DNA from: Filosporella fistucella
Lineage: Eukaryota; Ascomycota; Leotiomycetes; Helotiales
Assembly (NCBI GenBank): GCA_030077755.1
Contig: JAQJZZ010000015.1
Location: 1,116,001 to 1,180,000 of the forward strand
Length of the DNA stretch: 64,000 bases
Direction: 5' to 3'
Position 1 is the first letter of the stretch, and each line of letters starts with the position of its first letter. This document shows, one piece after another, positions 12,465-24,080 of this stretch. The position numbers and the translations under genes are program-made. Below the pieces are notes generated by a model that was not told where the DNA came from, ran no database searches, and worked only from the letters and a program-made list of their open reading frames with translations.

Positions 12465-12958
12465 CGTGCGGATTGGCCACCGCGTTACGGTAATTCCTCA
12501 GCGAACTGCCTCAATTCATTCCCAATGGCTTAAAGTCGGGGAACTACAGTGAGAACTTCGAAAAGAATGACACTGGGTGAAGAACAAAGCTCGGATTGAC
12601 TGTGGTAAAGCTTGTTGAGCGATTCGTGTTGCTTGAATCCAGATTTGTTCGAAACGCCCTAAGCTAAGGTGAGCTATGACGTCCTGATCCTTGCCCTACC
12701 GCCAACTCTAAATGAGCAGCACGCCGGGTAGATCCAAAGATCCACTGCCGCCGAGACTCAACATCATAATTCCTTTCTCGGGTGTAATATATTATTCTTC
12801 ACCATGAAATTGGATCTCGTTTACTTTGTTCGTCGCGGTTGATGCATTACAGCCACGCGTTTCTTCTGACAGCTTCTTGCGGGTCAGCAATCGCACTTTA
12901 GCTGCTGACCTGCTTCATTTCAACAACCTTTCGATTTTCTTCTCTCACCAGGACCTCC
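12465..12958. promoter_or_regulatory. Shared divergent promoter region
   Basis: A 494-bp interval between two start codons facing away from each other, so it should hold both promoters and 5' leaders. No TATA box or named operator is assigned with confidence. Confidence 0.5.
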
Positions 12959-14370
12959 ATGGCAGCAACAGACCAACCATCCCAGGCCGCTGCTGGTCAC
13001 GGACCTCAGCTCAATGTTCATCAAATTCTTCAATATGACACCTCGACGACGCAGAGAAAGCCGTCAGGCTCGTCGTCCTCCAGCGACTCCGCCATGAGGA
13101 AGAAACAAGATGCGAGCAATAGGCCCCACGCGTACTCCTCTTCATCTCGAAATACTCAGACCTCTAACAGTACGCGCGCCGAGATTCGGACCGCGCAAAG
13201 AGAAGTCCGCTCTCTTCCACGTAAGACAGTGGCGCTCTTGTATCACGTAACTCAGCAACTGATATTTCATAGCTTGGATAGACTCATATGAGGAGGGGGA
13301 AGAGATTATTGCTTCAAAGCCGACAGATCGGCTTCTAGCCACACCTTCCAGAGCCCATGCAGCACAGCATAACCATGCCCCCGCAAATACTGATCGACGT
13401 ATGTCGCAGGATGGATATGTGGACAACTACGACGATGGTGGAGTGAGCCAGAAGAAGCCCGAGACAGGATTCTTTGGTGGTCAGAGAGAGCCGGTCAGAG
13501 GGCGGAAGTGGGATCATGCAAGAGATGGAGATCCGGTCATAATGCAATCTGGTGCTGCCTCAACATCCTCTCCTTGGCGGACCTACATTAAGTCATCAAT
13601 GTATGGCCCAGCTATCAATGAAGATCCGAAAAGGGTGGATGAAGATTTCTTGCAACAGCAAACCCCAGGGTACCAGAGGCCGTGGAGAGGAGACCTACAG
13701 GATGGTGCCGACCCCGAGAAGCTATCCGGTATTTTCTACAACAAGAAGCAGCGGAAGACTTTTGTGTGGCGGTTACAGGTACGTAAACTGTAAAATTTTC
13801 ATCAGAACTATACTGACTTTAGCAGCATAACCTGCTGATGCACCCATTAGTTCCCCTCATATTTCGTGCAACAGTCTTCTGTACCTCACTTGTCGCCCTT
13901 GGACTTTCCACGGACGTCCATCATCTCTCTAACCAATACGTCTATTCTCAGAATCCTTCTACTACTATGGCTATTGTTGTTGATGTTGTTGCCCTTCCTT
14001 ACATCATGTACATCACTTACGACGAGTATACGGGAAAGCCACTCGGCCTCCGTTCTCCCAAAGCCAAGATCCGGCTCGTTCTTTTGGATCTTTTCTTTAT
14101 CATTTTCGAATCTGCTAATTTAGCATTGGCTTTTGGTGCATTGACAGATAATAATGGAAGCTGTCAGCCTGGATACAATGGCAACAACAATCTCATTTGT
14201 GATCGAATTAAAGCACTTTGCGGTATTCTAATGCTGGCGTTAATTGCTTGGAGCTTGACTTTTTCAGTCAGCATATTCAGGTATGTAAAAATATGGCACT
14301 GTGTTTCTGCTCTTGCTAACCGAAGCGAAGACTGGTCGAAAGGGTCGGTGGGAGGGAGGAGCATGACTGA
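12959..14370 (+). CDS. Srf1-like integral membrane protein (phospholipase D regulator family)
   Basis: Four exons. The N-terminal 200 residues are polar and disordered. A conserved block follows: SPWRTYIKSSMYGPAINEDP, then PGYQRPWRGDLQDG, then HPLVPLIFRATVFCTSLVALGL and two further hydrophobic helices (TMAIVVDVVALPYIMYI and LVLLDLFFIIFESANLALAFG), and a last helix (ALCGILMLALIAWSLTFSVSIF). Introns: about 13221-13271 (GTAAGA, TAG), one after VWRLQ near 13779, and 14281-14330 (GTATGT, AAG), which gives the short tail RLVERVGGREEHD ending at 14370. The layout fits fungal proteins annotated as regulator of phospholipase D Srf1 (four membrane helices). I recognise the family by pattern, not alignment, so the role in Spo14/PLD regulation is carried over with caution. 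Confidence 0.7.
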
Positions 14371-14584
14371 AATTTTGTTTTAACAAGTCTTGTAATATGT
14401 CAAGGCTTGAAGACTGGGTAGCATATTAGCCAGGCGTTCTGGATTAGATGGAATTAGCACATAGCTGCATATGCCAGTAGCATCTTGATTTAATGAAATA
14501 ATGCAGGTTTATTTGTACAATATAAAATATCATGTTCCGATGTTGCTTTCGGATGTGATCTTTGCCGCCATTCAATTTTCAATT

Positions 14585-15160
14585 TTACAAAGCTGGCCCT
14601 TGGTCTCCATATAAAGGATCCTTTCCCCACCAGTCAAGCCTTGAAATAGAGTCCACTTTAGCCTCCTCCCCTTTCTTACCATAACACATGTCCCAATTCT
14701 TCCCTTTGGGATAGCTTCCGATCATCTCGAATCCACTGTTGAAATCGTCAAGGAGTCTATGTCCTACACCTGCGGGAACAAAGATGACATCTCCTTTCTG
14801 AATCAGAGGTTCTACTCTTCTATGATTGCCCTCGCGCCAAAACCTTGGTCCCATTAGATGCGTTAGAGAAGATATGGTCTCCACTTACATAGCTTACCTT
14901 TCCCAGCCGAAATGCAAAGCACCTCATGAGTTGTACTGTGAAAGTGGGTAGTGCTATACATAGTGTATCTCCACTGAGGAGTTACCACACCAACAGTGTT
15001 GAGATGAGACTCTATGCTGCTCGCTGTAGCAGAAGATGGGAGACATGAGTGGTAAATGAGAAGAGGCTTGTTCTGAATTGAGGTATTGGGTATCAGGTTG
15101 TGGGATCTGGTGACGAGATACTTGGAGAGAGGAGAGAGCTGTGAGTGCAAGACGTGCCAT
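14585..15160 (-). CDS. Cupin-domain protein, frame uncertain (possible pseudogene)
   Basis: Single-cupin protein. Recognisable parts: KPLLIYHS, TPQWRYTMYSTTHFHSTTHEVL (metal-binding HFHSTTHE core of cupin motif 1), RRVEPLIQKGDVIFVPAGVGH (motif 2) and WDMCYGKKGEE. The parts do not sit in one frame. Start MARLALTALSSLQ at 15160 shifts against LIPNTSIQNKPLLIYHS, unless a 49-nt segment (15073-15121, GTATCT...CAG) is an intron; that would remove residues I believe are conserved in the family. After SAGKGKLC the best donor (GTAAGT at 14888) leads into the wrong frame. A weak donor (GTGGAG) a few bases on would rescue it, giving KFWREGNHRR. So it is either a gene with unusual splice sites or a recently broken copy. 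Substrate unknown. Confidence 0.6.
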
Positions 15161-16347
15161 GGTTGGAAAGCTTGAAGGTCTATGTCTGAATCAGCACTGG
15201 AATGCAGGGGATTTTTTTTTTTTCTTCCAAATAACAAATCTATCATGCTGCACCTCACTGAACGGTACAAAGATGCTAAAACTAGTGCACAGGGGCCATT
15301 CATTGAGAATCATCAAATGTTACTGAAGTGAACAAGTGCTAGCAACTTTGCTATATGTGACTGAGAGACCAAGACGGTATTCAATGAACAATCATAGTAG
15401 GGTTCACTTGTCTTATCTGGATTTTGCTCGCTGAAAAAGGCTAAAAGAATGAACACATTAGACAGCAAGACATGTCAAATATATAATACAAATAGCTTGG
15501 TATAACTCAAGGCGCAATGAATTTGAAAGCTTACAGTGAGTATGAGTGGCGATACGAGCTTGGACCGATATTAACAGTAGGCAATGGGTGAGACATCCGA
15601 AAATTCTTCAAGCCCAAAGTGTCTATTACTTGAAATGAGAGATCAACATACGTTTGAGTTGGAAAAGGTGGCAAATCTCGGCCAACTTTCGTAACCAAAC
15701 AAAGAGTCGTAAGGATTAAAAACTTATCTGAGAGTCTATTTCAAGTGAATCGATAGAAACGATCGATGAATTTTGGAACGAATTCGTTTATTTTCTTTTC
15801 TGCTTCATCGTAGCTGAAATACATATTTTGAACAGGTAATTTTGATGGCGCCTGAAAATATAGGCATTCCGGTAGCCTAACGCCAGGCGCAGGCAACCTT
15901 GCTGACTTCAGCACGAATTCATTGTCTCCTCTTGCCATATCTCCATTTCACAACCACTTTGATTTCTCTTGGTTTTGTCACAAGGTATTAACACTGCCTA
16001 GTTATCTGCCAGATACTCTGAGCTCTGTTTTTCACCGGGTGGGCTTTCGATCATTGGTAATTCCCCCACCAACAGAAACGATATCGCCATTCGCTCGCGT
16101 TCGACACGGGTAGCCTTGAAGGCGTGAGCCTATCTATATTTCCTCGAAAGAGTTTCCTCCGACCTGTGGCTATCGTAGCTCTAACTTGAGTTATCGTGCG
16201 GGCTGTAACTCAACTCGAATTCGTCTCGACATCCACCCCGCCACTGCTCGGTTGGGGAATCGATCCTGAATCGAAGACGATAAAACCCCACGACCTCTCC
16301 AACTTCCTCCATATTTCTTTCGCCATTCATAAAACCTCCTCTTGAAC
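15161..16347. other. Intergenic, about 1.2 kb
   Basis: Contains the cullin promoter and leader. A 65-codon minus-strand frame at 15741-15938 (MARGDNEFVLKSARLPAPG...) reads like protein but has no recognised domain, neighbouring exon or paralogue; it is left unannotated. Nothing else supported. Confidence 0.4.
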
Positions 16348-18881
16348 ATGTCAAGGACAACCACCATGTCGACCATGCCTCCTGTGCCCAACAGGGAGGA
16401 TCTGGATGCAACGTAAGTTTAGGACCGCAACTCCACTCCGGACACCATTTACCAACCAGTCCTCTCGGGACTCCTGGTGGATGGGCACATCTTAACTCAT
16501 CTTCGAAAGAATACTCGCTGATATCTTATAGATGGAAATATCTGGAAGCTGGAGTTGCCAAGATTATGAGTAACCTGCAAGAGGGCATGGATATGCAGAC
16601 ATATATGGGAGTCTATACTGCAGTACATAACTTCTGCACATCACAAAAGGCTGTGGGTAGTGGCAGTCATGTCATTATTGGGGGTTCTCATCGAGGAGGT
16701 ACGCTCATTGTTCTTGGACCGACTTTCTTGACCATCGCTGACAACTTATAGCCCATCTCCTTGGAGAGGATCTCTACAACAATCTCATTACCTACCTGAA
16801 TGCATACCTCAAAGATCTTGTCGCCGCTTCAAAAACACACGCCGACGAGGCTCTCCTCAGCTTTTACATCCGAGAATGGGACCGTTACACAACGGCTGCG
16901 AAGTACGTCAATCATCTCTTCCGTTATCTCAACCGACATTGGGTCAAGAGAGAAATGGATGAGGGAAAGAAAAACATTTATGATGTATACACATTACACC
17001 TTGTTCAATGGCGCCAGACTCTTTTTAGCGAAGTAAACGGTAAAGTAATGGAGGCTGTTTTGAAGATGGTCGAGAAACAACGCCACGGAGAGACGATCGA
17101 GCACAGCCAGATTAAGAGCATCGTAGACTCTTTCGTTTCACTTGGTTTAGATGAGGCGGATCCTACAAAGTCCACATTGGATGTTTACAGATTCCATTTT
17201 GAGAAGCCATTCTTAGAGGCCACCAAATTGTTCTATCAAGAGGAATCGAAGCAATTTGTGGCGGAGAACAGCATTGTGGAATACATGAAAAAGGCTGAGA
17301 TACGCTTGGATGAGGAGGAGGAGCGAGTCAATATGTACCTACATCAGGACATTATTGTTCCACTCAAGAAAACCTGTAATACCGCCCTCATCGCCGACCA
17401 CTCCGCTATCCTCCGAGACGAATTCCAAATATTGCTGGACAACGATCGTTATGATGATATGCAGAGAATGTACAATCTCCTGTCTCGTATTCCCGAAGGT
17501 CTGGACCCACTTCGTGCCAAATTCGAGAACCATGTTCGAAAGGCTGGCCTTGCAGCTGTCGCAAAAGTGGCTGTCGATGCAGACAAGTTGGAACCTAAGA
17601 TTTACGTCGACGCCCTTCTTGAGATCCACACCCAATATCAAGGTCTTGTCAAGCAAGCCTTTAAGGATGAGCCCGAATTCACCAGATCCTTGGACAATGC
17701 TTGCAGAGAATTCGTCAACCGCAATCAAGTTTGCAAGTCAGGATCTAATAAGTCCCCTGAATTGTTGGCCAAGTACACTGATGCATTACTGAAAAAGAGT
17801 GCTACTGGGGCTGAAGAAAATGATCTTGAGAATACTCTGACTCAAATTATGACTGTCTTCAAATATATTGAAGATAAGGATGTGTTCCAAAAATTCTACT
17901 CCCGCATGCTGGCTCGTAGGCTGGTCCACACAAACTCGTCTTCTGATGATGCAGAGACAAGCATGATCAGTAAGCTCAAGGAGGCTTGTGGTTATGAATA
18001 CACCAACAAGCTCCAACGTATGTTTCAAGATATTCAAATTTCAAAGGATTTGAATTCTGGATTCAAAGAGTTTGAGGCCAACTTAATTGAACCTGGAGAC
18101 AACAAGCCTGTGGATGCAAGTTACGCCATTCTTGGAACTGGATTTTGGCCATTGAACCCTCCAAACACTGACTTCACTCCACCTGCCGAGATTGCCAAGG
18201 CATATGAGCGTTTCCAGACCTTCTACAGCCAGAAGCATAATGGACGAAAGTTGACGTGGTTGTGGCAGTTATGTAAGGGAGAAGTGAAAGCTAATTACTG
18301 CCGAGCCACAAAGACACCCTACACCTTCCAAGTCTCGACTTACCAAATGGCTATCCTGTTGCTTTTCAATGAGAGTGACAAGAATAGTTACGATGATATT
18401 GCCAAGGCTACCCAACTTCAAGCTGATGTTCTCGAGCCGGCATTGGCTATCTTTCTCAAGGCCAAAGTTTTGACCATGAGTCCAGAAGGAGATAAGCCAG
18501 CTCCAGGAAAGATGTTCGCCTTGAATTACGACTTTAAGAACAAGAAGATCCGTGTCAACTTGAACATTGCTGTCAAATCCGAGCAGAAGCAGGAGGTTGA
18601 TGACACACACAAGACAATTGAGGAGGACCGCAAGCTGCTTATGCAGGTAAGTAACTATGGCACAATTTTGGAATTTCTACTAAGTCTTATAGTCTGCTAT
18701 CGTCCGTATCATGAAGGCTCGTAAGAAGATGAAGCATACTCAGCTCGTGAGTGAGTGCATCAACCAGATTCGCTCTCGCTTCGTCCCCAAGATTCCCGAT
18801 ATCAAGAAGTGTATCGACATCTTGCTTGAGAAGGAGTACTTGGAGCGTCTGGATGACGATGAATTGGGATACCTGGCATGA
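16348..18881 (+). CDS. Cullin-1 (SCF ubiquitin-ligase scaffold)
   Basis: Scaffold of the SCF E3 ubiquitin ligase (CDC53/CulA type), about 770 residues. It binds Skp1/F-box proteins at the N-terminus and Rbx1/E2 at the C-terminus. Four exons: 16348-16412, 16532-16698, 16752-18646 and 18693-18881. Seen in order: the N-terminal cullin repeats ([51 protein letters not shown] split over two blocks), the cullin-homology region ([22 protein letters not shown], then [16 protein letters not shown]), and the winged-helix tail with the neddylation site motif [13 protein letters not shown] and ending [14 protein letters not shown]. The start is the first ATG, which splices in frame to TWKYLEAG. The N-terminal AHLLGEDLY signature fits CUL1 rather than CUL3 or CUL4. 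Confidence 0.93.
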
Positions 18882-21800
18882 AAAAAAGTCGTTTCTGATA
18901 TGTTTCGTTCCCACTTGTTCATTAGACTTGGGCCGCATAATAAATGGCACCTTTACGACCTGGGGATAAATCTGGAAGGCACTCGTGGCTGCATATTGGG
19001 GGGCGGTTACTATATCAGTGCATGGATTGATCTTCAGTAGCACATTTTTCTCTTTGTGAATCACTCACCCTCAAGGCAAGGAGCAAGGGGATATTTTTCT
19101 GATGACTGATGGCACTACAAGCATTGCTCTGGGGTAGGGGAGTTGATTATGATACCGTGGATACCTTTGCAGTCTGGAGGCTGTAAATTAGGGCAACTTC
19201 GAGACTTTTAAAATATCCTTGGTTGTGTTGTGTTTTTTGTGCTTTGTGAAAGTGACACGATGTTTTGAAATATATATTAATCCAGAAACCAGGTTTCCCC
19301 ATACTTGATATCGTAACAAAACTTCGCCAATCCAAAGCACGCAGATGAATACTCCCAATCCGGCTTCACACGTGGGGACCGTCATCCTGTCCCTTCCCTG
19401 TAACAGCCGATCCGAACCGATCCGAACGGGATAGACCAGATCACGGACCAAGTCCGAGTGCCTTTCCGCGTTACTGATGTTATGATACATGTTTGAGACA
19501 AGCACGCAACTCTTGAGCTAACTGGTCGAGCTGGTTCCTGGATTGAGCTTGGGCTCGGGGACCGGGGAACTGGATTGGGGTTTGGAGGGAAATTGGTTGG
19601 TGTTGTTTTTGGCGAGGGATGGGATTTGTGGATGTGGCTGTGGCTGTGGAGGGGTTGGTAGGTGGCTCCTCCGTGGATTTTTGTATTGGGGTTGGATGAA
19701 GGGAGGATGGGAGAGGGAGGGAGATGAGGGTTATGATTGCGATGGAAAGAGGGATGTTGGGATGGTTGGGTGTGGGGATTTGTGGTTTTTTGGTAATTTG
19801 GAGCGAAAGCGTTTTGTGGAATATTACATTATTTTATGAATTTTGTCATGTTGAAAGCCTGCTGGTGTTGATGTATTGCACGTGTATAATGTATACATTT
19901 ACAACGAGACAGACGAATTATGCTATACCGTGCCATGTACCAAGCAAGACCGTCGCATGGTTTGCGGAGCACAGAGTATTTCACCTTTTTGGACTCTTCG
20001 AGACTCGAGGACGTCGCGTGGGTTACATGGATAGAGATCGGTGTGTGATCGTCGCTGGAGAGAGGGAGATCGTGTTGCTTGCTTTGTGTTACCGTACTTA
20101 GTATGGTAGTGTACTTATATATATGTAACGTTAGGCGCGATTGATTATTTGATTAGTATCTATATATTTTAGAGCTGGCCGAAGATACCTACCTAGGGAA
20201 CTTTCTCTGATTACACGGTATACTGAGTACGGAGTCGTACAGCGAGTTGAACTTCAAGCCACGATCACGAGATTATCCATTGGATCTCGTTTGCTGAGAA
20301 GCATGGGAAGTGAGGCTTTGGGCTGTCACGGATGGTACAAACGGTTAAATATTGGGAACGGCTGACCCAGCGGAGTGGTAAGATGAAATGACTCGACTGC
20401 GAGATTGCTTGCTGGTGACACAAATCACACAGGGGAACGCAAGATTTCGTATCCCCGTTTCATCGCCTGACAACACGTGGGCTATCCCAGAGAAGCATGA
20501 TATCCAATTGATAAGATGGAGGGTTGAATTATCACAGGAATGTATGAGTGTTTACTCGGTAGAGCCCGTTGAAGGATTTTTTTCTTTTTGCATATTTGGC
20601 TAGGTTGAGTGCTAGAGAGGGAAGGTGAGAGATTTCAGCTTCCTGTTTTGTACCCCTTCTGTTAGTGGGAAACGGGAGGAGGGACAAGATGGAATTTTCA
20701 TGTGCTGGCAGGGTGGATCGGAATCAGCCTTAAGAGGGATACTAAAATGTCCTAATTGGGGGGTTGTATTCAAGCTTCTTTTTGGTCCTGGATCTTAAGA
20801 GAGATCGAGGGTATATCGGATTGCCTGTTTGGTTTATAACGCCGAGAGAGATGTATATTTGTAACACTGGACATCAATGGGTGTTAAGATACCCCTAACT
20901 GCGCCCGAATCTCCTTTTATGCTCTCTTCATGTTCTGTATTGTGAAGCACCTTTGTCTGAGGCTGTGTTGGAGCGTTGACCACTGAGCAGAGCCCTGTGA
21001 AACTCTCTTGAGATTAATTGCCGAAAGTCTTGATGTTTCTATGCTGAACACGGTTTCTGGAGTATCTTTGTCTGTCCGTATTTTTGTGTGATCACAAATC
21101 GCATGGTCCATCGCCTAAACTTGTGCAACAATGTCAGATTGTTGTAGTGGCACTCATGCCGATGCCTTGCCATGTTCCAAACTTTTGCTCATCGATGGAT
21201 ATGATGCACTTACTCGGTCTAGCTTTGACCAGCAGAACAAGTAGGGCTTCCGCGTGCGGCTGACACGTGTGGTCAAGAAAATATGTACAAGGAAGCTGGG
21301 AATTGAAGCTGGATAATGGTGGTTTGAGAGTGGCCTATTAGTCATTTGAAAGCCTCAAAAAGGAAAGTATCAGGAAAGAAAGTCTAATATGCCACGACTG
21401 CTCTGGTACCTGAGCCTCGAGCCTCTTGTATTGTAGCAGTGCCGTCTCATGTCGGAATCTAAGAACTGAACTGAGCTAAGGTTGCTGGTGGTATCTCCGG
21501 ATTTCATATATACCTACCCATACCCTATGGGTATTTACTGGTCAGTCTGTAGCGGAAAGTCAGTCGAGGAAGAGGAGATCGCCACGTACTAATATGGTAC
21601 TGTACGTACCGCTGACGAGAGAAAAGGCAGATTGCGCGCATACATCGGGGCTTAACTGTAAGAAGCTATTAGATGTGGTCGAGAATGAGCCGTGACTGGC
21701 TGGTTATCAAGCCTAATAGTACTCAACCCTCCGTAGTAATCGCCGTTCTCTTTTGCACTTGTTCCAGTCACGTACAGATCGAGGTCTTTTCGGGACGACG

Positions 21801-22773
21801 ATGCAATGTAGGCGCAGCAGCCTCTTTCCTCTCCTCGTTCGCCATCCGGAAGCATTTGGTGGCATTTGGTCCGCACTCTCTCATTGCTAACTACATCCAC
21901 CACTCCAGTCCAGTCCAGTACAGTCCAGTCCAGTCCACGCCAGTCCAGTCCACTCAGTACGAGCTGCTCAGTGCTCACTAATGGGCTCTTGCTCGCTCTT
22001 CCACACTCGCTCTCGCCCTCGCCCTCACTCACCCAAAAGGTCAAGAGGCCAACGCCTACTCCGTACACTACTCGTACCTCCCTACCACTCCACTCCCACT
22101 ACCTCCTCCTCCTCCTACCTTACGAGGTTACCTTACTACCTTACCATACTACCACTCAGACCTACCCTGATTTCACCAGTCTCCACTAAAACACTCTTCT
22201 CCTTCGCAAGCATCCGAGCTTCGACCACTTCAACGTTCTTTCTCCATCTTTGTCGCACCGTAGCAATTCTTCCACCGCTCGTCGTACAACGCAAGGCTGC
22301 TGTTCTGGCTGTTCAAGAAAATTAAGACAATCGCATTCGTGACATATAGCATTGCCTCGGATAATCCAGCGAGCGCCTGAGTCGACAATCACCCGCCCGC
22401 CCAACGACCTACTGACAGACAGACGAGAGACCGTCACTCGCACTGCTCACCGCGGGGAAGGATCCAGGATTTATTATTCTGGAACAGAGAAACATTTAAT
22501 CGGACGCATTCGATTGAATACGACTCTGTGTGCGCCACGACGACCTTCGAATACTCGATATCGACTTCCATTCCGTATGGCCCTCTGAGTTTCGCTTTCA
22601 AGGCCTCGAAGTTCCCGACGTTCGAAGTCATCCGCCAGCCATCACTTCATCTCAACATTGAGCCTCCTACTCACCTACTACCATCTAGAGGTCTCTTCAT
22701 TCCGCGAGATATCCCGCGCTTATAATAAGTACAACAAAGGCGAGGCTGCGCTTGCAGCCAGAAGTGCTGGAAA
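18882..22773. other. Long intergenic region upstream of the G-alpha gene, 3.9 kb
   Basis: No gene supported. The first part is cullin 3' sequence. A G-rich low-complexity stretch lies at about 19540-19760. From about 21850 to 22420 the plus strand is very rich in C and T (CTC/CCT runs), typical of fungal promoters and transcript starts, and includes a CCAGT pentamer array at about 21905-21955. Several ATG triplets lie between 21980 and 22770, so a long leader with upstream frames is likely if transcription starts in the pyrimidine-rich part. Confidence 0.5.
21905..21957 (+). repeat. CCAGT pentamer tandem repeat
   Basis: About ten tandem, slightly imperfect CCAGT units (variants TACAGT, CCACG, CCACT) within the pyrimidine-rich upstream region of the G-alpha gene. 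Confidence 0.8.
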
Positions 22774-24080
22774 ATGGGTGCCTGCATGAGTTCGAATACG
22801 GAGGAGACGGAGCAAAAGAAGAGGAGTCAAATGATCGATAAATCATTAGAAGAGGATTCTAGACGACTTCGGAGGGAATGCAAGATTCTTTTACTGGGTA
22901 TGCTACGCGCATGAATTAAATTTGCCAGTCGTGCTAATGTTTTGAGAAGGGTCGGGCGAAAGTGGGAAGTCGACAATTGTCAAGCAGATGAAAATTATCC
23001 ATCAGAATGGATACACGGTGGACGAATTGGCGCTCTATCGATTGACCATCTATAAGAATCTGGTGGACTGCGCCAAAGCTTTGATCGGGGCGATGCGGCA
23101 ATTTGGAATCGAACCTACAAATCCCGTGAATGTCGAATATAGCGATTACCTGAATGATTACCAGGTCGATCCAGATCCACATACGCCATTGAGTACAAAG
23201 GTTGGCGTGGCAGTCATATCGTTGTGGCAAGACGCGAGTATAGAGACTCTGATGGAAAGGCAGAGCGAGTTTTACTTGATGGATTCAGCTCCATAGTATG
23301 TCGCACTGGGTGGGCAATGATAGCACCTACTTACGTGATTCAGTTTTTTCGAGGAGGCAAATAGAATTGCTGCTCCTGAATATATACCCACAGAGGCGGA
23401 TGTACTGCGAGCGAGAACGAAGACAACTGGTATATACGAAACGAGGTTCACAATGGGGTCCTTGAGTATACAGTAAGTATGGCTTAGAGCGTGTCAAAAC
23501 TTTCTGACCAGGAAATAGCATGTTTGATGTAGGTGGGCAAAGAAGTGAGAGAAAGAAGTGGATTCATTGCTTCGAGAACGTAACTTCTATCATTTTCTGT
23601 GTGGCCTTGAGCGAGTACGATCAAGTACTTCTAGAAGAAAGCAATCAGGTTTGTACCGCTTTCCAGATTATTGATATGGTCCTAATAATATTTAGAATCG
23701 AATGATGGAAAGTCTGGTCCTTTTCGACTCTGTCGTCAACTCACGGTGGTTCATGAGAACCAGTATAATCCTATTCCTCAACAAGGTCGATCTGTTCAAG
23801 CAAAAGCTCGGCCGGTCGCCGCTCAGCAACTACTTCCCCGATTATTCTGGCGGAAATGACATCAACAGGGCATCAAAGTATTTGCTCTGGCGATTCAATC
23901 AAGTCAATCGAGCACATCTCAATCTCTATCCTCAGTAAGCATTTCTTTTCCATAACCCTTATCAAAGCTAACCCCGCCAGTCTTACTCAAGCAACCGACA
24001 CTTCAAACATTCGACTTGTCTTCGCAGCGGTAAAAGAGACGATTCTTCAAAACGCTCTCAAAGACTCAGGTATTCTCTAA
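22774..24080 (+). CDS. gna-3: Group III G-protein alpha subunit (GNA-3 type)
   Basis: Heterotrimeric G-protein alpha subunit, about 355 residues, in several exons. N-terminus MGACMSS has a myristoylation glycine and a palmitoylation cysteine for membrane anchoring. GTPase motifs: P-loop GSGESGKST, switch I with RARTKTTGI, switch [18 protein letters not shown] for guanine recognition, and TQATDT near the end, terminating NALKDSGIL. The tail lacks the cysteine four residues from the end that marks Gi-like group I subunits. The N-terminus ([11 protein letters not shown]...[11 protein letters not shown]) matches Neurospora GNA-3, which supports cAMP signalling; the Botrytis counterpart is BCG3. 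The helical-domain stretch from about residue 70 to 130 is the most diverged part. Introns are near 22899, 23296, 23473, 23650 and 23937. Confidence 0.95.

Noticed and set aside
15741..15938. 65-codon minus-strand frame between the cupin and cullin genes
   Set aside because: Too short to judge and no matching exon nearby.
19543..20101. Two overlapping plus-strand frames rich in Gly and Trp
   Set aside because: They come from G-rich low-complexity DNA after the cullin 3' end; no domain, no intron structure.
21652..22068. 138-codon minus-strand frame over the CCAGT array
   Set aside because: The middle is the translated pentamer repeat (WRGLDWTVLDWTG); the rest is the complement of a pyrimidine-rich promoter.
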